Of a DNA stretch of 64,000 nt, positions 1 through 15,300 are shown one piece after another (the stretch's first letter is position 1; the number at the start of each line of letters is the position of its first letter). Both the position numbers and the translations under genes were made by a program. The notes beneath the pieces were generated by a model. It had not been told where the DNA came from and did no database searches. It saw only the letters and a program-made list of their open reading frames with translations. The stretch spans positions 18,262,490 through 18,326,489 of the forward strand of contig NC_060892.1 of NCBI RefSeq assembly GCF_014805685.1. Reading direction: 5' to 3'. The DNA comes from Silurus meridionalis. Lineage: Eukaryota > Chordata > Actinopteri > Siluriformes > Siluridae.

Positions 1-501
1 CGCCCACATTCCCCGAGACACGCCCACATCCCCATATATGGTCTTACAGCCTCTCATTTACATTTTGTGCGCTGTACTTTGTAGATGATCCTACAGTCCA
101 AAGGTCATTCTATTGTACTAAATCATATTTCAAATGTCTATTTTTGAGGTTTGGTACTGTAGTAAGACTATGTTTGGACGTAGTGACTGCTCGGCGGAAG
201 GATACCACACTGGAGTGATTGAGTATTGAGCTACACTAAAGGGCTCCACGTGAAACTTTTCTCTTGACATTGTGAACGTGCTGCTCCAGCTGTCTTGGTA
301 AATGTGACCGCCTCCTTCCAGCTCCTTATCGCAGAGGCCCAGTTAAAGTACAGAATATTGTACGACCTCCCTGCGGAATCAGCACTTCTTTCAACATATA
401 ACACTCGCCCCAGAGGCAGATTTCCTCTTTTCCCCAACCTGCAGTGCCCCGGACGCACCACATCTACTCCTTCCCCTCTAACCTGAATAAATCATATAGT
501 C
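1..501. promoter_or_regulatory. gamt upstream / promoter and 5'UTR region
   Basis: Non-coding sequence before the gamt start codon. An E-box CACGTG lies at 247-252, and a pyrimidine-rich stretch at about 420-480 precedes the ATG at 502. No convincing TATA box or CpG island was seen. The transcription start cannot be placed from sequence alone. No part of an upstream gene was recognised in the first 240 bases. Calling this the promoter is inference from position. Confidence 0.4.
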
Positions 502-3575
<3,074 letters not shown>

Positions 3576-3738
3576 GCCACAGGCATGAGCTTACATACCT
3601 GTCTACTGTGCTTTTCAATGTCTTGTTTTTGTTTTGCTAAACGCTATCTGTTGTATAGGGAGAAAGTGTAAATCCAAAAATTTTGTATAATTAAAATTTT
3701 GTGGTTGGAGTCACAAAATATGTATAAATACACATGCT

Positions 3739-3744
3739 AATAAA
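3739..3744 (+). terminator. Candidate gamt polyadenylation signal AATAAA
   Basis: AATAAA lies 164 bases after the gamt stop codon in AT-rich sequence, followed at once by an A run. It would give a 3'UTR of about 180 bases. Assignment is by position only. Confidence 0.5.
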
Positions 3745-5260
3745 AAAAAAGCACAAGACTGAATGATCATGATCAAAGTATTAATTTCCAATGATAGTGT
3801 CCATGTCTAGAATCAACAGTTAGAAGTTGATCTTGTCTGTCTATCTAGCTACACACTTCTATATCAAAAGTGTCTATAATCCTATCACAGAGGTCTATAA
3901 TGTGTCTAAACTGCAAAATCAGAGCTACATGTTGAAATTTCCAAGTAGTGTGGTTCTAAAATCTAACACATCATGGTGTGAATGGTTCTAAAATCGTCCC
4001 AATGTCTTGAGTGACAGTTGGTTCTGGAGGAATTAAAAATAAATAAAAATAAGATGACAAGGTAGCCGAAACATTTAAAGAAAAGCATCAATAATCGAAA
4101 CTGGTGGTACAAATCAGCAGAGAGAAAAAAAGTTTTGTGTAGTGTTTTTCCATTGAACACATCAGGTGGATATTTTCACACCAAGTGAACTAAGATGTAC
4201 TTCAGTACCTGTGCTGAATTTGGTAACACAACAAACAGGGATAAAACAGCACAGTCCATCGATTGTTCAGCCACTCAGATGTCCTGATTAAAGTAAACAA
4301 AATATTAATTGGTTCAATAGTTTAACTGCTTTTTTTTGGCGCATTTAAAAAGCCAGCCATTTAAGCAATGTATGTTTTAAACAGTAATTTCACACTTTAT
4401 TAAGTTATTTCTATACTTCTCACTATCTACCTATATTGATGGTACAGTTTCTTTGCTGTGAAAAACATTTTGTTCACTTCTCTTTGTGTCCTACATCGAA
4501 CATTTCAAAATGGACTCGAGCACAATACCTGCTACTCTCACAAATAATATTTGAAATTCGTGTGTGTGATATGTTCAAATAAAATTTGTAGTCAAACTCC
4601 TGGATTTTACACAAGAAAAATGAGAACAGGTTTTTTTTTTTTGAGTTAAGGTTCTTCCTGAAACACCTCAAGGGATTTCTCGTCACCAGTGTCTCCGACT
4701 TGCTCAATAGGGTTAAGCTTATAGAGACACACTAATTTACTTTATTTCTATTTTTTATTCTTCTCAATCTAAAACTGCTTTGTGATCTACTTGAGTTGAC
4801 ACTGTCTACTGTTAAAAGTGCTATACGAATAGAATAGAATGAAAGTATAATGGTGTGTGATAGAGGACATTGCTTTTAAGTTGGTGGGAATTGGAGATTT
4901 ATGGGAAAAAATTGTTTAAAAGGGTTTGTTTACTTGGCTGTTTGTTTATGTAGGCAGCCATTAAATATAAGTTTGTTTGCGTCATGGGTTGTGTCAAACT
5001 GGAACGTGGACCACATGCATCTGATCATGAATTACCTGCCTTGTACAACCTGTTCCGATCGAACGACCACTCGGTAACCTTCAGCGAAACTAAAATGGGG
5101 AAGCGACATGCAATATAAATACACTTTGGCATAACGGCTATCAGTTTAGCTATCGGGCTAAAGTAGTCAATTCATGTGGAGATTGTGTAATAACCCACCT
5201 CCTGAGATTAAACATTATCTTTCAACAGTTCAATAAGAGTCCTGATTCAACCGAGAGTCC
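3745..5260. other. Intergenic gap between convergent gamt and ndufs7
   Basis: AT-rich sequence with no open frame resembling a known protein. The only recognisable item is a short LINE-like 3' tail at about 4800-4842 (CTGTTAAAAGTGCTATACG followed by GAATAGAATAGAAT), a degraded form of the common fish tail motif also seen at 13600 and 58260. Nothing else was identified. Confidence 0.5.
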
Positions 5261-5266
5261 TTTATT
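5261..5266 (-). terminator. Candidate ndufs7 polyadenylation signal
   Basis: TTTATT on the plus strand reads AATAAA on the minus strand. It lies about 100 bases past the ndufs7 stop codon, giving a short 3'UTR. Assignment is by position. Confidence 0.55.
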
Positions 5267-5364
5267 GTAAAGAGGAGGAGCCTGAGCTAAACAGCAAACA
5301 GCTCCTGACAGACTTATTACCATTAAATAAAACATTTACAACAGACCACCTGCGAAAGCACGTC

Positions 5365-8300
5365 TTATTTGCGATACCAAATTCTCATCTTCTTTTCCCG
5401 CTTAATTTTCCTCTGTAACTGCAGCGTTCCGTAAAGCAGAGCCTCGGCAGTTGGTGGACAGCCTTCGAGGGGAAAAAAAAAGACAAACATTAGTCACATT
5501 TAAAATGTAAACTGTTGCTTTGTTGAAATGTTCAATCTGAAAGTACCTGGAACGTAAATGTCCACAGGGACGATCCGGTCACAGCCTCTGACCACTGAGT
5601 AGGAGTAGTGATAGTATCCTCCACCATTAGCACAACTACAAAATAACACATCATACACATCATACATAGTACAATTCTTCCACTGACTATAACGTTTTAT
5701 TAACTGTTTGGTTTATGAGCTTCACAGTTGCATTCAACAGTAACGAGCGGCAAACTCTTATCCTCAAAACATTTTTGGAAGCCTATGGTGAGAAATCTCG
5801 TCCCTCTCCTTTATATAGAAATCACACTGCAAAAAAAAAAAAAAGATCTGGGTCATAATTGGATCGGATCGTCTTTCGCAAGCTTGAATACAGACACTCC
5901 GTACGCAACCCTTCGGATGATGCATTAGGTGTAAAGTGGAGCAGAGTGTGTAAGTGGGGCAGAGAGTGTAAAAGACTTCTTTTCTTTTACTCCAGAGAGC
6001 AGAAAATGTCTACATTCACTTCATATACAGTAACATACTTCTGTTCCACTATGATCACCATACACATTGTACAGCCCTGCAAAATGCCTCAATCTGATTG
6101 GCCAGAATTGTGTGTGTTCATGTAATTTCTTTATTTTATAACAACAGCCTGGGCAGTAATGTTAGCTGCAATGCAAATCCTATATTTATATTAATATATT
6201 AATTTTTACAATGTTACTGTTTCTATAGAAACATTGCTCTGGTCAAGCTTTCATTAAAGATACATTTAGATCACATTCGTCTTTTCTTTTATGCTCAAGA
6301 CAGACAAAAGTGGGAAAAGGAACTCGAATGATTTCATAGGTGTTAAAATTTAACAAATTTCTGCTGTAGAATAATAATAATAATAATAATTATAATAATA
6401 ATAAGCCGAGGCTGTAATACAGTAGTCCCTCGTTAAATCTAAACTTATAGTAAATTGTTTTTCTTGACTTTTAGGTCGAAATACGGTAATTTATTCATAA
6501 AAATATCATTTTTAATTATAAAAATGAAGTAAAAGCATAGCTCAAACACCCTACAGTGTGTATCATACAAGAACGCGTATCATTCTTGTTCGTGAAAATC
6601 TACATTATGCGGCTGGATTTTCGGGGTTGCGCCATTTATCGGTCGGTTTTGGCACGTAAACTACCTAGATATCGAGGGACGACTGTAGCCGCCTATTTCA
6701 CATCGCACTCTGTCATTTCTACATTTCCTATAACTCAATTTATGCGAGGTCCCTCCGCACTGATCATGTTTAATCCTTCCAAAACAGACACCGTTTACAT
6801 GCTTTTCTTCTTACTGTTGTTCATATTAATACATGCTTATTTTTATTTAATTAAAAAAAAAAAAAAAACTTTTCTGCTTTCATATTTAAAAAACAAAACA
6901 AAAACATGAATATAAAGCACCCTGATGAACGCAGCACCAGACAGGAGGAGAACACATATGGCTCGGGATAGAAGCACACGATCAAATGCATATGAAGCAG
7001 CTGCTCTTATAATCATCAGTGTGAAAACTCACTCTACTCTTTCTACAATTCAGTCTGCGCAGCTCCTGTCCTCCTTTAGAATTCAAAAGAGCGTGCATTA
7101 TACGCTTATATTTCCTGCTCGAATCCATTTTTTGCTATTTTGTAAAGACATATACAACCAGTAACTGCTGCACGTGCATCTGTTCTGTTATTCTATTAGT
7201 AGACCTGCTAATTTACATAATTACTGCTATAAATAAAAATCATTAGTAATTAATGATTCTAGAAAAGATCACCCCTGTGCTACTATATCTGGGTTAAATA
7301 AACAAAAAACATGTTAATTGTTGCACCGGGAAATTTTTGGGAGACAAACGTTTGTCCTTACCTTCCCATAGAAATGACATATCTGGGCTCAGGCATCTGA
7401 TCGTACACCTACAGCAACAAAAAAACGTTTTACTTTGCATATGTAAACGTGTAAGGATTTTCAGAAATACATCCGAATAATGGACAGAGGTTCCATATGT
7501 GAAAATATGAATAATGACATTAAAAAAAATTGGGGCATTAATTATGTTGCATCATTTTAAAAAAAGGTTTTACAATCGGTTTTAAACATTTGGTACGATT
7601 TTTTTCTATTTCATATTTGTTTATGCCAAATGACCCCTACATAGACATACTACATAGACATGTGACACCTGACTTTTATAACCACATGTGCGGCTTCCTA
7701 AACTGTAACCACAAAGCCAGCTTCATGAAGCTATGCTTTACATGGGTTGAAGTGGAAGATCTTAAGTAGCCTGCTATAGAGCTCTGACCTCCTCCCTACA
7801 TCATTACCTGACTTTCCTAATGTGGCTGAATGTGCACAGAAAATATTCTCAAAAAGATGGAGGTTATTATTGAATGCTGAAAAATGTGGAATGGGATGTT
7901 CACAGCCTTATGTACCAGGAATTATCATGATGATACCTTGCGTAAAGCAGGAGCCATCTTGTTGGTGAGTGTTCCAGCGACAATCATGACGTCAGCCTGC
8001 CTAGGGCTGGCTCTAAACACAACCCCGAAGCGATCCATGTCATAGCGAGGTGCGGCCATGTGCATCATCTCCACAGCACAACACGCCAAGCCAAAGGTCA
8101 TGGGCCACAAGGAGCTCTGAAAAAGGAAGGTAACACATTCCTGATAGAAAAAACAAACAAACAAACAAACAAACAAAACAAGACACTGATTAAAAAAAAC
8201 AATACTTACTCTGCGTGCCCAGTTCACCAGGTCATCGAGCTTGGTAATGACATATTCGCCTTTGGTGCTCACTGCCGTGGTGGGCTTCGCTGCCACAGCT

Positions 8301-10530
8301 GTGCTTTTCCCTCTGAATGAAACCAGACTACAGAAATGACAGCAGTTTTTAATAAATAAACTGCCACTTGTGTATTTACTCATCTCCTACTGATCATGTT
8401 CATGAATAGCTAAAGATAATAATTCTCTATTTGGTGGTTTTCTAATCGAACGCTGGATTTGTTTCAATTTGAAGGTCTCCACATTTTTTTTCCCAAATAA
8501 AATTATTTAACTGACTTCAAATCCACAATTTCCACAACCTTCCATACCTCTTAGCTTCTTCATCGTTTCTGTTCTTGAGCACAACCGCCCTTTGAGCAGC
8601 GAATGAAGAAAGGGGTCTGTAACAGAGATTAATGCTTGATTAGAGCTCGGTATCTCTCTGCATCAACATGACGCCAAACCAAAGCCATTCACAAGCATTC
8701 TGAATGCAGGTAGATGGATAATGTAACGTCCCACCTTAGTGAAAAGGAGCCGAGTGTGGCAAGGCGAGGAACTGAAAGACCAAAAAACATTAACGGATCA
8801 TTAACAAGAATAAAACGGATGCCAGAACTTTGAAAAATACCTCTGTAATCATCATATTTATTTGTCTGGGGGCAAAACAACCAAAAATTATAACTAGTTT
8901 TTCAACTACAGATACTGAGACCTGAGAAATGCTGAACTGATTATGAATTTATTGACTCAATATATACATGAGGATGTTACATAAGCATGTCACAGATCTT
9001 AAACTTGAAAACACCTTTACATTGTTGTATAAGAATTTATTTTCAATTTGCATACGATCAGCTCAGTTTGTAAAACAGTGAGTATTGCGTAAGTATCGCG
9101 CACTAAAAATACCCTGAGCTCTAATATGAACATTGGAGTTAAGATGGAAAATAATGCATAACATTCTCAACAATAAGTTCTGAAACTAGAAATATTTCAG
9201 ACTACATGGTATTCCAGGGAATGATATCCATTAGCACTCTATAACAAACAGAACACGTTCTGCTGCATTACCTGTGACAAATTTAAATGGTTTTGGGGTA
9301 AGATCGTTTTGAATATGCTGCCTTGCCAGTTCTTATTTACCAACGTTCCATTTCGATTCCCATCAGAAACATCCTACACTCATTATCAAGTTTATAAGGA
9401 ACACCTGTACATTCAAGCAGTTTTCTAGGAATCACTCAATTATTTAGTGGCAGCAGCACAATGAATAAAATCACTGTTACAAGTCAAAGGCATTGGGTAA
9501 TGTTCACATCAAACGAATGGGGAAAAAGGTGTGATCTTGATGACTTTGTTGGTTACAGATGGGCCGGGTTGAGAAATTCAGAACTTCTTGTTCTTATACA
9601 AAATTCTCAACGTAGAGCGGTGCAAATAACATTGAGGGAAAGCCTCTGTGAAAGGAAACACCTTGATAAAAGACTGCTTTCACCTGCCATAAAGGATAGA
9701 GTAACTCTCATGATCACTCTTTACAAATGTGGTGAGCAGAAAAGCAATTCAGAACATGAGACACATCGAACCTTGAAGTCAACAGGCTACAAGAGCAAAA
9801 GACCAGTTCAGTGGAATCTAACACAATCATGAGCAAAGAGATCAGACTATTTCTCCATTCTTTGGAGAGATAGAGGTTTGATGTGAACACTGAAGCTCTT
9901 GACCAGCATGATTTTATCAACTGTGCTGCTGCCACATGAGTGGCTGATTAGAGAACTGCATTAATATGCAGATATGGAGGTGTTACAATAAAATGGACAG
10001 TGAGTGTATATAGTATTAATTCGGCATTTTCACAGTTCCCTATCATAACCACTGGAACACACAAGGTCGTAATCAGGAGCTCTTTACTGTGACTTATGAA
10101 CTTATTTGAAGGCACCGTTTACTCCAGGCTTTAACTATCACTCATAACTCTGATTACATGTTGATTATAAGAGTACACTGGTGCATTACACTGAAGAGTT
10201 AACTGAATAGAAAGAATACACTGAAGTATCATGATTCCAATTCCAAATGCTCTTTTATAAGGAGCAGGAAGACTTTAGAGATCATTCACAGGTTTGCTCT
10301 TTTACACATCACATCTGTAGCTCTGCTAGCCGTGAGTTAAATACAAGGTCAGGGAACAAAACACAAAAAAGAGCCAAGAATATGAACAAACCTACAGCAG
10401 AATTTAACCCAAACATTTGCATTAGTTACCGCTTATTGCTCATATTAGAGGGTAAATCAGGCAGCTCTGTTTTTATAACGAAAACATGCCAGATTTTGCT
10501 TTTGCGAGACTCACCAACCAACGCCGCCAT
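5365..10530 (-). CDS. ndufs7: NADH:ubiquinone oxidoreductase core subunit S7 (complex I PSST/20 kDa), eight coding exons
   Basis: Nuclear-encoded mitochondrial core subunit of complex I that carries Fe-S cluster N2, the last electron carrier before ubiquinone. Minus-strand coding exons in order: 10515-10530, 8735-8771, 8548-8616, 8210-8327, 7937-8116, 7362-7408, 5547-5635, 5365-5462. The sum is 654 bp (217 aa), close to the vertebrate length. The first 60-70 residues are basic and variable, as expected for a mitochondrial presequence. The 60-codon exon 7937-8116 is nearly invariant in the family ([20 protein letters not shown]). The four N2 ligands are present: C92 and C93 in ACCAVE, C157 in GSCANGGG, C187 in VPGCPPT. 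The C-terminus ends [14 protein letters not shown]. Introns hold transposon fossils (6420, 7660 and 9372). Exon 4 has two in-frame acceptors 15 bases apart. I used the outer one (8327), and the inner would remove five presequence-side residues. Confidence 0.96.
6371..6404. repeat. (AAT)n microsatellite
   Basis: Interrupted AAT trinucleotide run in an ndufs7 intron, immediately beside the short TIR element that starts at 6420. Confidence 0.85.
6420..6685. mobile_element. Short TIR element (MITE), mariner/pogo-like, with TA target duplication
   Basis: The ends are CAGTAGTCCCTCG at 6420-6432 and, read inverted from 6685, CAGTCGTCCCTCG (12 of 13 identical). TA dinucleotides flank both sides (6418-6419 and 6686-6687), the target duplication expected for Tc1/mariner/pogo transposons. 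It is 266 bp long with no transposase, so non-autonomous. It lies in the ndufs7 intron between exons 6 and 7. The family is assigned from the TIR and TA duplication; a pogo/Tigger origin is inference. Confidence 0.75.
7660..7920 (+). mobile_element. Degenerate Tc1-like transposon fragment (ACACTATATGGACAAA family)
   Basis: About 260 bases in an ndufs7 intron resemble the transposase 3' part of a widespread fish Tc1 family: GGTTGAAGTGGAAGATCTTA, then GCTCTGACCTCCTCCCTACA and GTGGCTGAATGTGCACA. A parallel stretch occurs at 37036-37400 (GGAGTGGAAGATCTCATTGG). The transposase sense is plus and the sequence is heavily mutated and non-coding. Confidence 0.6.
8154..8184. repeat. (AAAC)n short tandem repeat
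   Basis: Tandem CAAA/AAAC units in the short ndufs7 intron between exons 4 and 5. Simple sequence only. Confidence 0.8.
9372..10007. mobile_element. Deleted Tc1/mariner-like element with both ends
   Basis: The left end reads TATAAGGAACACCTGTACAT and the right end AGGTGTTACAATAAAATGG then ACAGTGAGTGTATA. These are the inverted termini of the common fish repeat ending in AGGTGTTCCTAATAAAGTG. The interior holds transposase-derived sequence on both sides of deletions, for example TGGCAGCAGCACA and its inverted partner CTGTGCTGCTGCCACA. The longest open frame (9461-9832) is a decayed remnant. It lies in ndufs7 intron 1. Other parts of the same family occur at 15078 and 59935. Confidence 0.65.
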
Positions 10531-10560
10531 ATTTACACAACACAACTTCCGGTGCTTCTT
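10531..10560 (-). promoter_or_regulatory. ndufs7 proximal promoter/5'UTR with ETS/GABP-type site
   Basis: ACTTCCGG at 10544-10551 reads CCGGAAGT on the ndufs7 strand, 13 bases upstream of its ATG. This is the consensus for ETS factors including GABP/NRF-2, which commonly drive nuclear genes for mitochondrial proteins. The site is seen in sequence; its use is inference. Confidence 0.5.
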
Positions 10561-10769
10561 CTTCTCTTGTAACGGAAACTGGGACACGCGAAAACACGAC
10601 TCCATCTGCTGGATGTAGCAGGAAATGTGTTAATAAATCTGAAGCAGTCGGTTATATTTCCTCAAAACTTTCCACCAGTTTTTGTTATTTATTTTCTCGT
10701 AAGCATCAAGTCTGAGTTTCTGTTTGCGAGTCTTCATGTAAATTTTGGGCATTTGGCAGACCCCCTTGT

Positions 10770-11110
10770 CCAGGCGTGTTTCATTCATACATCATTTGTG
10801 ATGTCATGTACTGATGTTGGATGAAGGCTCCTGACCTATAACCGACATCCGAGTTTCTCCTAAAGGTGTTTAGGTGTGAAGGCCACTTGAGGTTCTCCTA
10901 ATCAAACTGGTGGAACCGTGTTATTTATATAGTTCGCTTTGTGCAGTGGCACTGGCATGCTGTACCAAGAACAAATCCCTCCTCGAACTGTTGCCCCAAA
11001 CAGTAGAAGCATGGTCTTAATCTTTTTATGCTATAGGAGTGCAAACATCTCACAATGAAACCTTTCCTCCTTTGTCCATCTTTTTCTGTTCTCATGTACA
11101 ATTGTATTTT
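10770..11110 (-). mobile_element. Degenerate Tc1-like transposon fragment
   Basis: The fragment lies between ndufs7 and the phosphatase gene. Successive blocks match the fish ACACTATATGGACAAA Tc1 family in antisense order: ACTGATGTTGGATGAAGGC, CGCTTTGTGCAGTGGCACTG, CCCCAAACAGTAGAAGCAT. Many substitutions and no usable reading frame. Recognition is from memory of the consensus, so the limits are approximate. Confidence 0.55.
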
Positions 11111-11282
11111 GCTTCAGAGCCTTTTTAACGTCAGTGTCAACACTCATTCCATCCTGTTCACCTTTGGCTTCTTCTAGTGTAGAGAATATTTTGGCGATAC
11201 ATTCTCAAAAACAACACAGAATGATATATTATCCTTCACATGTACCCGTACAGCACCGGATTGCAGCAGAAACAATTACTAT

Positions 11283-11317
11283 ACACACACACACACACAC
11301 ACGCACACACACACACA
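11283..11317. repeat. (CA)n microsatellite
   Basis: CA repeat with one G interruption, just beyond the likely 3' end of the phosphatase gene. Confidence 0.9.
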
Positions 11318-11375
11318 ATGTATAACTGCTGAACTACATTTCGGTACCCAGACGATGTTTTTCAAACAAACAAAT

Positions 11376-11381
11376 TTTATT
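11376..11381 (-). terminator. Candidate polyadenylation signal of the phosphatase gene
   Basis: AATAAA on the minus strand, 312 bases after the stop codon at 11693. The sequence between is AT-rich and carries no other gene, so it is a plausible 3'UTR. Confidence 0.5.
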
Positions 11382-11692
11382 GTTTTTGAAGGAATTTAAT
11401 CAGGTAGCAAAATCCAGGACATTTTATACAAGTGTGTATAAGTGCACAACTGTGACAATTACACACCATCCATTTTAAAGTGTCGCGTCAAAAGCAGCAA
11501 TAATAAATTAGCATAAACACAATAAATTAAAAAGGAAAAAAAAAAAGCAGAACAATTAAAGCCATCACTCCAAACAAGGCTGGAGCTCCTTTATATTTAG
11601 TGAAAACTGCAATTCAATTGTAATATGATTCAATCTATATTACAGCCAAAGTACTATTATGTACAGGAATTTATATACAAAAATATGGGATT

Positions 11693-12292
11693 TTAGTCTT
11701 CAGTGAGCAGGCTGTGAAAATGATCCGTCCTCCTCTTGAGCACCGTCCTGAAGTCCTTCTAAAAGTCAAAGCATTTGAGAGTTAATTTAATGTAAATAAT
11801 GTAAGGATACTGAATAGAGTGTTCAAAACGGGATTTAATTGCTTGTGTTTATTAATAATAAACAACAGTGTTTTATTGTGTTTATTGTATACGAGACAAA
11901 CGATAGTTCTCACAGCTTGGATGAGCTTCTCCAAGGAAGGTATGAGTCTCTGGAGCTCTTTGTCCTCTTTGTCCCCACACCAGCTCTTTATGGCCATCGT
12001 GTTCATTAGCTGGAAGAAAACAGGAAAATATTTTATCATTATAGTTGTTTTTTGTTTAATATTTAACAAAACTGTTACATTAATAATAAAATATGGCCAC
12101 CAAAAACTGTGGAAGTGAAAGCTCATACGTGATACGGGAAAGTGTGAGGTGCGTTGTCCAGAATCACTGTTTTGGAAAGATCTCTTTCCAGCACCTCCAA
12201 GTCCTTAATATAGTGTCCAAGCACGCACGCACAGTCCTCCTGATACAGTCGATGTCTTTTACAGGGGAAGGAAATAGAAAATTACTTTCTTT

Positions 12293-12343
<51 letters not shown>

Positions 12344-15300
12344 GCTATCGTTTATTTTAGTAATTGAGTATTCTATCGAGTAATCGAATAAGAGGTGATT
12401 TTCTTTATTAAAGAGCAACACTAAATATACAGGAGAAAATAAGTCACATCTCCTAAAACTAACGTCATTTTTATAGCCGAAATTGCATATAAGAGTATCT
12501 GTTAAAACTAAACCTATTTAGTGAATTTGTATATATTTACATTTTGATGTGATATGACATCATGAATAAAAATAAATTGCAGAAAAAAGGGGGCTTTGGA
12601 AACTTTGTCTCTTAATTGGCCTGAATCCTACGATTCCTACGCCCGTTTCCCCACATAAAAACAAACAACTTTTTTTGCCTAATTCTAACTTTTTCTTTGC
12701 AATTTAAAAAAAAAGTCGACATTTCTGGTGCCTCCACCAGTAACCATGTTGTCGGCCTGAAGTTTAAAGCTGTTGATGTATGAAGGGGCTCCTCTGCTTC
12801 ATCTGTCTTGTTTCGTCTCCTCCAGAGCTGATTGTTAAAAAGTTCTGTCCAGAGATCGAAGGCTTCGGTGTATACCATGCGATACTATTGATTATAGCCG
12901 ATTTCTTTTTAATGTGTCAAGCTTTCTGGCACTATAGAGGGGTGACCCTGCCCGATTGGATAAAATATTTTGAAATACACTCAAATTGTAAGAAAAAAGG
13001 TGGAATTCGGCAAACTTTTTATTTAATGTGGTGGAAACAGGCTTCCATATGAATTTTCTCCCCCACTCCTCACTGTTTTCCCTCCATTCATCCATTTTTC
13101 ATTCTGCGTTACCTGTCCTGAGCGTTTCAGAGTTTAGCAGATGGTGCGTCAGTAATAATGGTCCGTGGGAAACACGGTGCTCTGTGTTTAGTTAAATGGA
13201 TTCGATAATTTGCCTCTCTGAATGTTTGTAATCGAGTTACTCGAGGAATCGTTACAGCCCTACACATCACAGCAATAAAATCTTACACAGAAAGATCAAA
13301 AACACTTTACCTGAATAGCTTTTTTCTTGGGTCCAATATGTCCACGATCATTTCTGCATATTCCTTTTTAGCAGACGTGTAAATAAACATCTACAAACGA
13401 TACATGGAAGAAAACATGGAATGCTTTTTCGAAACAGTTATAGTTGTTGTAAAGGTATTACTGTATCACACTGTTACACACGAACGTAACCGAGTATGGT
13501 TCCTTTCAATTGAATAGTTTTTGGTTTCAGCTGAGCTTAGATATCAGCTGAGCAAAGCCATGGCCTTGTCTACCTTAGAAATACTGATATTAAATATTCT
13601 ATTCAATTCATTTTTATTTGTATAGCGCTTTTAACAATAAACATTCTCTCAAAGCAGCTTTACACAGATAATGTGCTTGTACAGTAATATACTTTCATAT
13701 GAAGTCAATTTACCTCGAAATGTTTCACCATGGCTTGTAGAAACTCCTTCACATATGGCCTGAGAATCACATAGACCTGCGTTTAAAAGAAAATACACCA
13801 GTAATTAAAAATCAAAGCTTTTAAACTACTTTCCATCCGACTACACCACCACACTGGGGGGAATGAATAGTGATCTGTTCACAATGACCTTGTACTCCTG
13901 GTCTTGAAAGGCCGTGTTAAACGTGTATTCTGCATCCTCGATCCTGTTCAGGGAGCTGAACACCAGGGTTTCATCCTACGAAAGAGAAGCAATGAGAGTC
14001 CATTTAGATGATCAGAACTCAAACTAAACATATAAATATATCTTTAAAAAATCTAACTCGTAAAAAGCTCACCAAATCGAGCACCATGGTGGCTGCAGGT
14101 GTGCTTCTCGTCTTTGGTGGTATGTCTCGAAGAGTAGAAACTGCTCGGGACTGCGGTGACAGGTTTGGGATGTTTTTGATGAACGTGTATCTGTGGGCAA
14201 TTGTACATGAAATGACCAAACAGTAGAATTTCCTTTTTTCATTATTCATTCGTGAATCTTATATATAATTATAAAAAATAAAAAAGCCACAAGAAGGCAT
14301 TTAAGCAGGAAATACAAAAAAGGAAGTGACACTCACGGACTGAACACCTCGTCGTTCTCTTCGTCTTCTGACAGCGAGCTGAAGGCACTGTATCCGAACA
14401 CACACTGCTCAGGGCTGAACACTGCGCCTCTCCTCGTCCTCTCGTCTAGGAACGAAAAACACAGATGGCAGATGTTCTGCAGCATTGTTCAATATAAATG
14501 TTAACAGAATTCTTGTCTCTGCTAAAAAGCGTAAAATATGACGCAGCTTAACGCCATTGTTGCCAAGCCTCAGCAAGCAATGATGCCTGTGAATATTGAA
14601 TTCATGAACCGCGTCTGCACTGAATGGATGCTGCAATCTTGTGGGAGTAGTCGAGGTACCTACTGTCTTTCGTGGGTGTGACAAACCGCACCACAGGAGA
14701 GTAAAGGCTGCGGGCAGCAGGGTTCACTGATGAGTAATGCTTTTCCCGGAGATGCTGCACGGGTGTCTTGAAGTCAGACTCTGCCCATGAAAGACGCATC
14801 AAATTCAAACTCCACAGCTAAATGTAACTTTCAGTTTGCTTAGATGTAAAAAGAACTGATTCACCACCAAACCAGACCACAATGACAATCTAACTCAAGC
14901 TTGTGTTTACCTTTAACCTCTTGTGGAGGAACAACCCTTTTTCTTCCACGTCTTAGGCGCGGACGCTTCACTACAGTCGGGACGGCGTCGCTGTACAAAT
15001 TGGAGCAGTCCTTTAAAATCTTTACATCCTAAACACAAAATCACAGACGAAAACAATAACATAAAACATCTATATGCTCACAGAGCACTCTATTAGGAAC
15101 ACCATAGTAATACTGAGCCTTTTCCCTTTCCTCTCAAAACAACCAATTTTATGTAGCATGGATTCCCTTTGATATTTGGCATCATGTTGCCTACGCCTAC
15201 AGCTTTTTCCCCCCTGTGCCCACATTGTTGATTCGGTTTCCTTTGACCGCAACACGTGACGCGATGGCTGAAATCTGATTGGATAGAAACGGCATCATAA

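Noticed and set aside
9461..9832. 123-codon frame as a gene
   Set aside because: It is the mutated interior of a Tc1/mariner-like element bounded by its own termini at about 9372 and 10007.
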